Part shown: in pieces, positions 44,922-56,308 of the stretch
How the letters are laid out: every line of letters begins with the position of its first letter
Numbering within the stretch: position 1 is the first letter of the stretch
Assembly (NCBI RefSeq): GCF_023091745.1
Contig: NC_068912.1
Span: 74,573,067-74,637,066, forward strand
DNA from: Budorcas taxicolor
Taxonomy: Eukaryota; Chordata; Mammalia; Artiodactyla; Bovidae
Reading direction: 5' to 3'
DNA: 64,000 bases
The notes under the pieces: generated by a model
Database searches by the model: none
Seen by the model: the letters and a program-made list of their open reading frames with translations, nothing else
Told to the model about the DNA's origin: nothing
Made by a program: the position numbers and the translations under genes

Positions 44922-44975
44922 CGAGGACAGATTAGCCTGATGTGCTGCAGTCCGGGGGTCACAAAGAGTCAGACC
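44922..44975 (+). mobile_element. BovB 3' tail fused to L1
   Basis: gaggacagattagcctgatg, tgctgcagtcc and cacaaagagtcagacccgac are the final ~55 bp of BovB, directly abutting the truncated L1. Confidence 0.75.
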
Positions 44976-45009
44976 CGACTTAGTGTTGGCACAACAATAG
45001 CATAAGGGT

Positions 45010-45140
45010 CATAAATCAAATCTAAATTCCAGTCCCAGGTCTGCCATGAATTTTACTTTTAACCTTCAGTAAGTTACCTAATCTCTTGGACTATTACTTT
45101 TCTCAAAGTTAAAGCAAGAGAATTGAAGTAGATCATTTAA
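45010..45140 (+). mobile_element. MIR SINE fragment
   Basis: aattccagtcccaggtctgc, ccttcagtaagttacctaat and ttttctcaaagttaaagcaa. Confidence 0.65.
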
Positions 45141-45413
45141 TGTTTTTCTCCCAAAGGCACATCAGATACATTTTTAACACGCCTTAAAGAGTTAAGGCAT
45201 CCTTTTCACTGCTCTGGGCCAAGTCTGCTCCTATCAGCTTCCCTTACGTCACTTCTGCCCTAGCAAACCTATTTTAGCTCCTGATCACCTGTAAACTCAC
45301 CTTTGCTTCCTAGTCTTCATGCAATAGGAATCACTCTGGCGCCTCTGCCTCCTCACTCAGTTGCAACCCATATTATCTGTCTAACCACATGGACTTTTCA
45401 CTTGAGGCTGTTT

Positions 45414-45535
45414 GAAGTGAAGTGAAATCGTTCAGTCATGTCTGACTCTTTGTGACCCCAAGGACAGCAGCCTGCACCGGGCTCCTCTGTCCATAGGATT
45501 TTCTAGGCAAGAGTACTAGAGTGGGTTGACATTGT
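45414..45535 (-). mobile_element. Bov-A monomer
   Basis: gaagtgaagtgaaatcgttc, then cctctgtccataggattttc to gggttgacattg. No tRNA-like head. Confidence 0.85.
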
Positions 45536-45737
45536 TTAGGGTCCTTAAAAAGGCAGAAGATAAACACTAATGGACCCTTACAAAATAAAGTAATGCAATT
45601 ATGGAATAAGTAAAAACTCAGAGACAGACATTCCAAAATTTGGACCTTACCACCAGGTTCTGCTTTAATTAATGTTGACCAAATACAATCCAGTAACTTC
45701 AACAACTTAACCTCTCCAAGTCTCAGTTACCCCTTTA

Positions 45738-45957
45738 TATGGTGGCTCAGATGGTTAAGCGTCTGTCTACAATGTGGGAGACCCAGGTTCAATCCCTAGG
45801 TCAGGAAGATCCTCTGGAGAAGGAAATGGCAATCCACTCCAGCACTATTGCCTGGAAAATCCCATGGACAGAGGAGCCTGGTAGGCTACATGTAGTCCAT
45901 GGGGTCGCAAAGAGTTGGACACGACTGAGCGACTTCACTTCGCTTGACTTCACTTCA
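45738..45957 (+). mobile_element. Bov-tA SINE, variant head
   Basis: Head of the tggtggctcagatggttaag type with B box ggttcaatccc. The body has a 5-bp local duplication (atgtagtcc). Tail cttcacttcgcttgacttc. Confidence 0.92.
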
Positions 45958-48004
45958 AAGTCATTTCCAGAATAAAAGGAAATCACAGGTGACAAAGCAC
46001 TTTAAAATATTATAAAATGTGAACTAAAATGTCATTAACACATTCTGGAGGAAATGAAATAGAATCCAGATCTCTTTAAGTCATGCTTTGCAAGGAACTC
46101 TGGCAGCCATGAATTTCCCTGGGTGAATGAACCTGTCGTAAGAAGAGTCTCTTGAGGGATGACCATGAGGTCAATTTTGAGACATGATATGGTAAAAAGT
46201 TTGAACTGTCCACATCATTTCTCATCCCCTAAAACTATTGCTCCTACAGGGTCATTTTTGGAAAGGTCAGGAAATGGAAATACATGCATCAGAAGAGACT
46301 GAAACAGAGGATCTTCTTTCCCATAAACTCTGCAAATGAGTACTCAAGGTCCCAGTGAGGAAAGACCTTTAAACTCTCCCCGTCTTCTACATCAGGATAA
46401 TAACTGTGGGAAGGAGTGGAAATGCAAATCATATTTTAAGAAACAATGGGGGTCGTAGGAGCAAGGAGAGGAATCCTGTTATACTTTCCCAGAAACGCTT
46501 GACAGCTTTGCTAGAAAAAAGCATGTTGCATAATAATAATTTAGATGCAGAGCCAGTTCTCAGAACGTTAAAGAAGTAGAGTGTATTCTTACTCCCCCTT
46601 CATCCTCTATTATCTATTTTTCAATTTTGGAGCCTCAGTTGGCACAGAAGGACGCTGGGTTGCTTCTGGCTGCTTGAGGCAACAACTGTGATGTCTCATC
46701 AGCCCCAGCCCAGCTTCCCCAATTCACTCATTCCTTCTGCTAATACACCCAGCAAGACATGAAGCATAAAAAACAATGACAAAAAAACCCAAACCAAAAA
46801 CAAAGTAGTGTTTGTCCCAGCTAGATTATTATGATCTGTTTGTGACTTTAAAAAAAAAGAAATGAAAGGAAGAATGGGGAATTCACAGGGGATATGTCAG
46901 GTGGCAAGTGGGAGATTTGGATTTAAGGAACAGTGGCAGCAGTCTATTGTCATAGAAGAAGAGCATGTGGGTAAGAATGAAAGCGTGGCAGAAATCTGGT
47001 CATAGGTAGATGACCTAGTTGTATTATGATGTTACTTATTTCCTTGGGCAATAAGGGATACTGGAAGTTAATGGAGAAAGAAGCCATGAAGGCACCTCAG
47101 AGTTGGAAAACAGATTAGGGAACTTCAGGAAGATGGCTGGGTAATTCTAAGGCCTCCTTTGAGATATATGGTCATAAATGCAAAGTGAGACCACGTCACA
47201 AAAGTTTGTCTCCAAACCTGCAGCCACATTCCAGGCTGATAAGGTATAGTACGGAGTGGGCAGATAACCGGTTTTGCCAGTCAAGTGAGACGGAAAGAAA
47301 GCATAGCAAGGGTGATGAGGATAATTATCATAAATGTGATAGACCATGGAGTGTAACCTGGGCAAGGAGAAAGTGAGAAGGAGGAAACACTGCAGGGTAA
47401 AAGAGTGTTGGAGGCAATGAATTGGGAGTCTGCATGGGATAATAAAATGCTCAGGTGGACCTGCTGGAGTGAAAGCGCTTAGAAGGAAAGCAGTAGTAAA
47501 CAAAGAGAAGACTGCTTAAAATTAAGGTTTCAGGGGTGCTGCAGTTACTGATGAGGATAATGATGTCCAGAATAGTATTTTACAAACTTTTTTGACCACA
47601 ATCCTCATAAAGAAAGGAATTTGACATAGATATTTAGTATTCATATACAAATTTTTACAAAGCAATGCTGATTTTTCAATGTACTCAATTTTCAATTCTA
47701 TTCCATTCCATTCAAAAATTCTAAGTAATAAATTATTTTTCAGTGTCACTGAAGCATCATAACCTGCAGTCTAAAAAATACTGGTCTAGGATAAGTTCCA
47801 TAGGGGTAACTAAGGTGGGATAGAATAGAACTACAGAGGTAAGGAAATCATGGACCTGAGGGGCCAGAGTATTGAACTAATCATTTTCATTGCTGTTGCA
47901 GTCATTAAGAATAGTGATAGAAGTAGCAGTAAAAAAGACAAAAATTAGCCAGATGTAAACACTTTATTTTAATTTTTTCAATAAAAACAAAATCATAAAA
48001 TGTT
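45958..48004. other. No gene found in about 2 kb
   Basis: Mixed composition. A minus-strand 118-codon frame at 47,147-47,503 is leucine/proline/histidine-rich and without motifs. 46,900-47,550 and 47,780-47,960 have the look of old LINE or LTR remnants but were not assigned. Confidence 0.4.
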
Positions 48005-48212
48005 TTGTTGGTGTTTACTCATTCGTGTCCACTCTCCCATGACCCCATAGACTGTAGCCTGCCAGGCTCCTCCATCCATAGGATTTCCCAGACAAGAATA
48101 CTGGAATGGGTTGTCATTTCCTTCTCCAGGAGATCTTCCTGACCCAGGGACTGAATCTGTGTCTCCTGCATTGGCAGGCAGATTCTTTACCACTGAGCTA
48201 CCAGGGAAGCCC
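48005..48212 (-). mobile_element. Bov-tA SINE
   Basis: Bov-A body, head with a cctgcattggcaggcagatt block and terminus gagctaccagggaagccc. Confidence 0.92.
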
Positions 48213-48385
48213 ACAATAAATGAGTAAATGAATAAGTAAGTGAATGGATAATACATTACCCTTTACAAATTTCAAATCCTTCTCATAAGTTGACATAAGC
48301 AAATAGGTTAATTAACTAATTTGACGTCTATTCATTTAACAAGTATTTGACAGCCTTCTGTGAGCCAAGAACTGTGCTAGACTCT

Positions 48386-49723
48386 CAGTCAGTTCAGTCA
48401 CTCAGTCCTGTCCAACTCTTCGCAATCCCATGGACTGCAGCACGCCAGGCTTCCCTGTCCATCACCAACTCCCAGAGCTTGCTCACACTCATGTAAATCG
48501 AGTCAGTGATGCTATCCAACCATCTCATCCTCTGTCATCCCATTGTCCTCCTACTTTCAATCTTTCCCAGCATCAGGGTCGTTTCCAAGGAGTCAGTTCT
48601 TCACATGAGGTGGCCAAAGTATTGGAGTTTCAGCTTCAGCATCAGTCCTTCCAATGAATATTCAGGATTGATTTCCTTTAGGATTGAATGGTTTGATCTC
48701 CTTTCTGTCCAAGGGACTCTTGAGAGTCTTCTCCAGCACCACAGTTCAAAGGCATCAATTCTTCAGCGCTCAGCCTTTTTATTGTCCAGCTCTCACATCT
48801 GTACATGACTACTGGAAAAACCATGCTTTGACAAGACAGACCTTTGTTGGCAAAGTAATGTCTCTGCTTTTTAATATGCTGTCTAGGTTGGTCATAGCTT
48901 TTCTTCCGAGGAGCAAGCTTCTTTTAATTTCATGGCTGCAGTCAACATCTGCAGTGATTTTCGAGCCCAGAAAAATAAAGTGTGTCAATGTTTCCATTGT
49001 TTTCCCATCTATTTGCCATGAAATGATGGGACCAGATGCCATGATCTTGGTTTTCTGAATGTTGAATTTTAAGCCAACTTTTTCCCTCTCCTCATTCACT
49101 TTCATCAAGAGGCTCTTTAGATCTTCTTCACTTTCTGCCATAACGGTGGTATCATCTGTATATCTGAGGTTATTGATATTTCTCCCAGCAATCTTAGCTT
49201 CTGCTTCATCCAGCCTGGCATTTCTCATGATGTACTCTGCATAGAAGTTAAATAAGCAGGGTGATAACACACAGCCTTGATGTACTTCTTTCCCAATTTG
49301 CAACCAGTCTGTTGTTCCATGTCCAATTCTAACTGTTGCTTCCTGACCTGCATATAGGCTTCTCAGGGGACAGGTAAGATGGTCTGGTATTCCCATCTCT
49401 TGAAGAATTTTCCACAGTCTGTTGTGATCCACACAGTCAAAGACTTTGGCATAGTCAATAAAGCAAAAGTAGATGTTTTTCTGGTACTCTTACTTTCTCA
49501 AAGATCCAACAAATGTTGGCAATTTGATCTCTGGTCCCTCTGCCTTTTCTAAATCCAGCTTGAACATCTGGAAGTTCACCGTTCACATACTGTTGAAGCC
49601 TGGCTTGGAGAATATTGAGCATTTTATTTTGCTAGTGTGTGAGATGAGTACAATTGTGCGGTAATTTGAACACTCTTTGGCATTGACTTTCTTTGGGATT
49701 GGAATGAAAACTGACCTTTTCCA
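48386..49723 (-). mobile_element. RTE-BovB LINE, 1,338 bp, with TSD, inside L2
   Basis: 3' end (cagtcagttcagtcactcag) at the left, 5' truncation at aaaactgaccttttcca. The duplication gtgctagactct (48,374-48,385) versus gtgctagtctct (49,724-49,735) matches at 11 of 12 positions. Confidence 0.95.
48809..49432 (-). pseudogene. BovB RT relic with altered catalytic motif
   Basis: A 207-residue frame spanning RT palm and thumb: YAGQEATVRIGHG, GVHQGCVLSPCLFNFYAEY-like block (here KEVHQGC), then RYTDD at residues 90-94 in place of RYADD, and EEDLKSLLMKVNEEREKV. It continues into the LPTKVCLVKAW region and stops. The upstream fingers are frame-broken near 49,490. Inert. Confidence 0.85.
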
Positions 49724-50214
49724 GTGCTAGTCTCTGGTGGTTATATTTTATGGGGAGGAAAACACTTGGTTTCCACCCTCATGTCGCTTGTAATCTAGTG
49801 TGGAATAAAGACACTGAATAAATACTGACATGAATCATTAAAGAGAGCTACAACTTATGATAAGAGCAATAGAGTGCTAGGGGAGAGAACATGGATCAGA
49901 AGAAGTGGGATCTAAGGAGTCCTCTTTGAAGTAACGATGTTTTAGCTGAATCTCAAAAAATGAGTAAGAGATGGCCATATGGTAGATTTTTTATCCTCTG
50001 TACCTTACCTTTTTTATCTTTGAAATAAGAATTAAAATAATAGAATCTCATTTGAAGAATGGAAATTCTACATCCATGTAGTTCAACTATTCTTCTGATT
50101 CTTAAATCCTTTCTAAAATATCTCTGTCCAAATAATATCATGGCAAACTTGCTTTTTTTCAAGAGCAGTCAAGTGAAAACATTTCTAAATTTTTTTCTAA
50201 TCACTACTTTAGAT

Positions 50215-50320
50215 ATTCTCACTTATTAATTCATGCAGTCCTCACAACTACCCTATAAGAAGTAATGCTCTCTAATTTATAGAGGATAAAACACATGGAG
50301 TTGACCTTGATACAATGGTG
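50215..50320 (-). mobile_element. MIR SINE fragment
   Basis: attaattcatgcagtcctca and actaccctataagaagtaat followed by a degraded tatagaggataaaac block. Confidence 0.6.
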
Positions 50321-50991
50321 ATAGTAACCAGCATATCTAGGGTTCGTCCTCTTGAGTTAATAGCAGCAAGATTTTTCTCTGATGCACCAGAATAGGCAAA
50401 GCAGCTGCCTACAGTAAAGGACAGTTACAAGGTCATGGGATAATATCTTTGAGTAACCATCTGGCCCTGATCCAGCATAAACTCACATCTGTGATCTCAT
50501 TTACATCATGCTCTAGATCAATCTAGCCAAATGATAGATGTTTCATTCCTTATTGGCTTTATTCTTTCTAATCAATCAATCCTTATTGATTATAACTAGG
50601 CACTGAATCTTGGAATAAAGAGAGAGATTTATAATCCTGCTCCTCTTCAAACGCTTACAAATTAAAAAGGGGAACAGAAAATTAAACTGATCTTTCCAAT
50701 CCAAGCACACTAAGAAGTGCAGACAAAAGTAAGTAGAAGCTGCTACAGTAGCATAAAGAAGGAGCATGTACATATTATTCTAACTCTAGGGGTAAAGAAT
50801 CTTTTAGACATGCTGTCTTTTGATAAACATTTACATTTCAAGTCTCTTCCACATGCACACGCACACACACACAAAACTATTCTAAGAAACCCCCAAAGCA
50901 ACATGCCTCTATTGAGAATTGCAGTATTTTGTTTTCTTACAAGCATTTAATTTACACAAAATTTTTTCTTTTTCAAAGAAGACAATCATAT
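50321..50991. other. No gene; short (CA)n near 50,858-50,873
   Basis: Unique-looking AT-rich DNA up to the L1. Confidence 0.45.
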
Positions 50992-51003
50992 TGAATATTT
51001 TTT

Positions 51004-52551
51004 CATTGAAGTATAGTTGATGCACTGTGTTGTGTTAGTTTCAGGTGTACAGCAAAGCAATTCAGTTATACATACATATTTATCAGATTATTTTCCTTTA
51101 TAGGTTATTATAAAATCTTGAATATAGTTCCCTGTGCTATACAGTAGGTCTTTGTTGGTAATCTATTTTATATAGTAACGGGTATATGTTAACCCCAAAC
51201 TCCTGATTTACCCCTTCCTCTGCTTTTCCCCTCTGGTAACCATAAGTTTGCTTTCTATGTCTGTGGGTATATTTCTGTTCTGTATATAAGTTTATTTGCA
51301 GCATCTTGTTAGATTCCATATACAAGAAATAGCATATTTGTCTTCTCTGGCTTACTTCACGTACTATGATAATCTCTAGACACATTTATGTTGCTGCAAA
51401 AGACATTATTTCATTCCTTTTTATATTATATTCCACTGAATTATATTCTGAATTATATTCCACTCTATGTATGTATGTATCACATCTTTATCCATTCCTC
51501 TGCTGATCAGTATTTAGGTTGTTCATGCCCTGGCTATTGTATATAGTGCCACAGTGAACACTGGGGTACATGTGCACGCATGCAAGCTCAGTCACATCCA
51601 GCTATTTGCAACCCTATAGACCGTAGCTTGCCAGGCTCCTCTGTCCATGGGGATTCTCCAGGCAAGAATATTGGAGTGGGTTGTCATGCCCTTCTCCAAG
51701 GGATCTTCCTGACCCAGGGATTGAACCCACATCTCCTACATCTCATGCATTGGCAGGAGGGTTCTTTACCACTCACACCACCTGAGTGCATGTATCTTAT
51801 CAAATTATGGTCTTCTCTGGATATATGCCCCATGATTGGGATTGTACAATCATATGGTAGCTTATGTTTAGTTTTTTAAGAAACCTTCACATTGTTTATC
51901 ATAATGGCTATACCAATTTACATTCCCACCAACAAAGCAGGAGGATTCCTTTTTTTCCACACCCTCTCCAGCATTTATTGTTTGTAGACTTTTCGGTGAT
52001 GGCCATTCTAACTAGAGTGATGTGATACCTCATAATAATTTTTGTTTGCATTTCTCCAATAATTAGTGCAGTAGAGTATGTTTTAATGTGCATTTTGCCC
52101 ATCTAGATGTCTTTTTGGAGAAATGTCTATTTAGATCTTCTGCCTATTTCTTGATTGGGTTGTCTGTTTCTTTGATATTTATCTGTATGAGCCATCTGTA
52201 TATTTTAGAGATTAATTCCTATTGATGATCTCATTTGCAAAATTTTCTCCCATTCTGTAGGCTGTCTTTTCATTTTATTTATAGTTTCCTTTGCTGTGCA
52301 AAAGCTTGTAAGTTTAATTAGGTTCCATTTATTTTTGCTTTTATTACTCTAGGAGACAGATCCAAAAAGACATCACTGCAATTTATGTCAAAGATTATTC
52401 TGCCTATATTTTCCATTTTGAGTTTATTTTTCTGAATGGTGTTAGAGAATGTTCTAATTTCATTTTTTTACATGTAGCTGTGCAGTTTTCCCAGCACCAT
52501 TTATTGAAGAGACTATCTTTCCTCTACTGTGTACTCCTGCTTCCTTTGTCA
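51004..52551 (-). mobile_element. L1 LINE 3' part, antisense
   Basis: Antisense L1 3' UTR (gttgatgcactgtgttgtgt, gttccctgtgctatacagta) followed by the C-terminal part of ORF2 (tctccagcatttattgtttg, gttttcccagcaccatttat) up to cctttgtca at 52,551. A short T run (50,999-51,003) is the antisense poly-A. Interrupted by a Bov-tA. Together with the sense pieces at 52,582-52,631 and 54,086-54,167 it forms an L1 with 5' inversion. Confidence 0.9.
51572..51784 (-). mobile_element. Bov-tA SINE inside L1
   Basis: gcatgcaagctcagtcacat to a degraded head (accactcacaccacctgag). Flanked by gtacatgt and gtgcatgt, L1-derived bases consistent with a TSD that has one change. Confidence 0.85.
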
Positions 52552-52581
52552 CAGATTTAACTGTATGAATCAGGCTCAATG

Positions 52582-52631
52582 CTTCAGACTATACTACAAA
52601 GCTGAAGTAATCAAAACAGTATGGTACTGGC
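52582..52631 (+). mobile_element. L1 ORF2 segment in opposite orientation (piece A)
   Basis: cttcagactatactacaaag to cagtatggtactggc, sense L1 ORF2. About 30 bp of filler separates it from the antisense L1. Confidence 0.8.
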
Positions 52632-53102
52632 GGAGTCCACTTTTAGCTGACTAACCTTGATGAAGTCCCTTCACATCAGCGACCTTTATTTTCCCCAGCT
52701 ATAAATGGGAATAAAGCTTACTTCTGTTTTCAAAATGAAATATAACTCATATACCATGCAGTTGGTGTGTGAATAGTTCTGTTATTAACTTGATATGTAG
52801 TTGTACTAGGAAAGCCAGTGGGTTAAAGCATCTAAGGAGAATATTCGCCTTAGACTTTACTTTTGAAAATTCTTGGCCCTGAGCTATATTTTGAGAAGGA
52901 TCTTAATTGAATAAAGAAGTGTTCCTATAGATGTGCCTTGGGGCTACCTTTCAAGAACATGACAGTTAAATTTGGTAATTTACAGCCTCTAATCTGTGTT
53001 GTGATGATCTCCACAGAATGGAGCCTAAAGCTACTGTCTGCACAACTAGTAGTCACAGTCCTTCCATCACTGATTAATCAGAAGTGACATCCATACTGTC
53101 AT

Positions 53103-53436
53103 TCAGTTCAGTTCAGTTCAGTCACTCAGTCATGTCCAACTCTTTGTGAGCCCATGAACCACAGCACGCCAGTCCTCCCTGTCCATCACCAACTTCCAGA
53201 GTCCGCCCAAACCTGTGTCCATAGAGTCAATGATGCCATCTAAGCATTTCATCCTCTGTTATCCTCTTCTCCTCCTGCCCCCAATCCCTCCCAGAATCAG
53301 GGTCTTTTCTAATGAGTCAACTCTTCACATGAGGTGGTCAAAGTATTGGAGTTTCAGCTTCAGCATCAGTCCTTCCAGTGAACAGCCAGGACTGATCTCC
53401 TTTAAGATGGACTGGTTGGATCTCCTTGCAATCCAG
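53103..53436 (-). mobile_element. BovB 3' fragment, 334 bp, 9-bp TSD
   Basis: From tcagttcagttcagttcagt to ggatctccttgcaatccag. The perfect duplication tactgtcat lies at 53,094-53,102 and 53,437-53,445. Confidence 0.92.
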
Positions 53437-53775
53437 TACTGTCATGGCACCAGAGTTAAAAGACTACTCCTTAGATTTCCTTGGGTCCCGCTGAGACTGA
53501 AGGCCAATTACAGTCTGGCATTACAAATCACCTTTGTGCCAGAGTGGTCTCTGGAATCTCATGTCTAATAACAGTATCTTGTTCATATTCTTAAGCTAAA
53601 TGCTTGTCTTCAGTGCTGTCTTTGTTAGGGCCTCTTAAGACCTAAATAATGTGAAGACCTGTATTATATACTTAACTTTTGTGTATATGACTCAATCAAA
53701 TATTATTAAAGGAACAGCTAGTTTTGTAAAACCATTACACTGAGGTGTCAGTATATCCACTTTATATTAGAAATA

Positions 53776-53871
53776 TAATATTTATATTAAAGAGTTTATA
53801 GACTAATTACTTTAAACTATAGACTAATTAATTTTAATTTAATATTTATATTAAAGACTTTATAGACTAAT
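53776..53871. repeat. 32-bp direct repeat
   Basis: taatatttatattaaagag-type unit at 53,776-53,807 and 53,840-53,871, one mismatch, 32-bp spacer that itself repeats tatagactaatta. Confidence 0.92.
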
Positions 53872-53872
53872 C

Positions 53873-54085
53873 AGGCTTTCCTGGTGGCTCAGTTGGTAAA
53901 GAATCCACCTGCAATGCAGGAGACCTGGGTTCAATCCCTGGGTTGGAAAGAGCCCCTGGAGAAGGAAATGGCAACCCACTCCAGTATTTTTGCCTGGGAA
54001 ATCCTATGGACAGAGGAGCCTGGCAGGCTACAGTTCATGGGGTCACAAGTCAGCCAGGACTTAGCAACTAAACCACCACCACTAG
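53873..54085 (+). mobile_element. Bov-tA SINE
   Basis: Complete head (ggctttcctggtggctcagt, B box ggttcaatccc) and Bov-A body, with an accaccaccac tail. Abuts L1 piece B. Confidence 0.93.
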
Positions 54086-54167
54086 CACAAAAACAGAAAC
54101 ACAGATCAATGGAACAGGATAGAAAGCCAAGAAATAAATCCACAAACCTATGGTCAATTAATTTATG
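54086..54167 (+). mobile_element. L1 ORF2 segment (piece B)
   Basis: cacaaaaacagaaacacaga to ggtcaattaatttatg. In L1 this follows piece A (…tactggc) directly and precedes the start of the antisense part (acaaaggaagc). tgaatat at 54,166-54,172 and 50,992-50,998 may be the TSD of the whole L1. Confidence 0.8.
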
Positions 54168-54704
54168 AATATATTTTTAAACTACTAAGCCAACTATCCC
54201 TCAATGTCTTTCACACAAAATTCTGCTAAGCTTCTTTGGCAGAAGAATCTCATCTGCTTGTTACTAACTACAACTTCTGAAGAATCAGTGGGCTTAGAGG
54301 ATGTCATAGAAATAACAGAATAAATAGCATTACTGAGCATTTAGACCAATGCTTCATCACTTCTTAGAGCACATTTAAAATATTCTAAAATCCTGCCTCA
54401 TGATAGACTAAATTAAATCAGAGTGGTGGGGTGAGGGTAGCACTCAGGAAGAGGGCACTGGATTTTTTAAACATACTAACTTTTTTCAGTATATAGTGAG
54501 GGTTGAAAACCACTAAAAGAAATATAAGGCTGTTTCTCTTTAGTTGATCATTGGAATTTTCCCAATGGTACTTGGACTTCACTGAATTGATTCATCTTGG
54601 TGGAGGCTACACATTTCTATTCACCAGCACTCATTAATAAACTACTGCAATCACCTTCTATCTGATCTCTCTATGATAATTCTCTCTATGTACACTTGGT
54701 CATA
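54168..54704. other. No recognisable feature
   Basis: Unique-looking AT-rich DNA. Confidence 0.45.
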
Positions 54705-54890
54705 CATCTATTCATTCAATACAGTAGTCAACAGCACTGAGTACCCACTCCATGTTCAAGGCAGTGCTAAAAACATACAAGGATGAAGTCATGGTGACTG
54801 CTCTTGCGGACTCCCAATCTAACAGCAAGATTGCACTCTGATGGAGTATGGAAATATATACAGGGAGGTATGGGACACAGGAAAGGTGTA
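54705..54890 (-). mobile_element. L2 3' end, antisense
   Basis: ctattcattcaatacagtag, actgagtacccactccatgt, caaggcagtgctaaaaacat. Confidence 0.65.
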
Positions 54891-55519
54891 TTAACTGCTC
54901 CTAGGCTAGAAACCAAACATGACATCTCAAGCTTACCAAGGCAATGATGCTTCAGCTATGGACTATAAAAAGCAGACATGGATTGTCAACTGTCAGGTCC
55001 CTGAAAGGCCGTCAGAAAAACCTGAAAGTCAAACAAAACTAAACTTATTAGACTTAGTATGGTAAGGGTTAATACCATCTGACCAAATTTTAGTGGTAAC
55101 TCAGAAGAGTGAAAGGAGGAGAAGATAAAGGATTTTGAGACTTGGGCTAAGTGCCTTTAAGGAGGGTCTAGAAAGGGAATTGGATGGAAATGGGCAGAGT
55201 TTACGACATAATTGTGGATTGGTTTTGAAGCTAGTCTAGATGATAAAGCTGTCTGTCTTGGTAAGTAAATTAATTAGCTTGTTCATAGTCTTATTGTCCA
55301 GGGACATGTATTTTGTGGAGCAAGTAGCCAAGTAATTTTTGCTGGTTCTTAGTATTATTTAATATAGAGACAAGAAAATATGTCCAGTCCCACTGTTGCT
55401 TACTACAGGAATATGAAATGCTGGTTCCAGTACTCATTAAAGGAGAGGAAGAAGGAGACAGAAGGGAACTGGGCATGAGTTCAGCATGTGCAAAGGCAAA
55501 GCAGTAGAAGCAGAGCATG
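54891..55519. other. No recognisable feature
   Basis: No gene; possibly diverged L2 continuation, unassigned. Confidence 0.4.
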
Positions 55520-55735
55520 CTCTAAAATTCTCTTTTGTTTTCTGAATCAAGTCCAGTCTTTTCAGTTTGGTGTTTAAGACCTTTTAGTATGTGAAACAAC
55601 TTATACCCTAAGCATTATTTCCTATTCATCAACTATAATGCAATCAAAAAGAATTAGTCACCATGTCTAATCTTCCATGCCTTTGTAGCACTATTTACAC
55701 ATTTTCACATAACAAGGATCTTATCTCAGCCCTAA
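55520..55735 (+). mobile_element. Probable L2 fragment
   Basis: gaatcaagtccagtcttttc, gtgtttaagaccttttagta and ttccatgcctttgtagcac fit the L2 ORF2 C-terminus in sense. Diverged. Confidence 0.5.
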
Positions 55736-55739
55736 CATT

Positions 55740-55850
55740 TTACCAATCATGTGACTTTGAACTAATAATTTAAATATGTTGTGTTTATTTTCTTAATTGT
55801 AGAAAGGCAACAGTAAAAATAACTGCCTCATAGACAGATACTAGTAAGAT
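55740..55850 (+). mobile_element. MIR SINE fragment
   Basis: caatcatgtgactttgaact, ttaattgtagaaaggcaaca and aataactgcctcatagac. Confidence 0.6.
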
Positions 55851-55864
55851 CATATGTAAACAAA

Positions 55865-55990
55865 CAGGTACATATTGAGTACCATCTAGTGTCAACCACT
55901 GTTCTAGGGGGAAAGTCTGCCCACACTTAAGGAACGTAGATATTTTCAGATATTATGAAGAGAAATGTTGAATAATGTGATAGAGGGCAA
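55865..55990 (-). mobile_element. L2 3' end fragment, antisense
   Basis: acatattgagtaccatctag, aaccactgttctaggggg and cacacttaaggaacgtag. Confidence 0.5.
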
Positions 55991-56308
55991 CTGTGTTGAC
56001 GAGGCAGTCCATTCCAATGTGGAGATTAACAAAGATCTCGATGTTCTTTGAGAAAAGGAGCCATAAAATGATGCACTTTTTGTGACAACTGCAACATTCT
56101 TCCCCATTATGAACACTGAAAACCAGTGAGCAAATAAATGAACAAATAAGATACTCATATCGATACTATAGAGAATGAACCTCGAGTAGTTTTTATATAA
56201 AAGCTTTTATTAATATATAACTTTTAAAGTCCCCTTGATGGAAATTTTGAAAGGGTAAGTTAGAATCAGAATAAATTATTAACTTATAAATATAATTGTT
56301 AGTATAAT

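Larger units (their letters stand above)
48320..49960 (-). mobile_element. L2 LINE 3' fragment split by BovB
   Basis: Left: attcatttaacaagtatttg and ccaagaactgtgctagac (48,320-48,385). Right: ggtttccaccctcatgtcgc, cttgtaatctagtgtgg and gctgaatctcaaaaaatgag (49,724-49,960). Antisense L2 order is continuous once the BovB is removed. Confidence 0.75.
52632..54085. other. 1.45 kb of non-L1 DNA splitting the L1
   Basis: Contains a MIR-like stretch (52,655-52,745: cttccccagctataaatggg-type block), unique-looking DNA, a BovB 3' fragment, a 32-bp direct repeat and a Bov-tA at its right edge. No LTR-like TG...CA ends and no clear TSD (tactggc at the left, ccactagc at the right). Confidence 0.6.

Noticed and set aside
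47147..47503. 118-codon minus-strand frame
   Set aside because: Biased composition (Leu/Pro/His/Tyr), no motif and no conserved context. Probably chance.
52632..54085. Insert in L1 as a solo LTR
   Set aside because: Ends are not TG...CA, the flanking bases give only a doubtful 6-bp near match, and a MIR-like piece lies inside, which an LTR should not contain.
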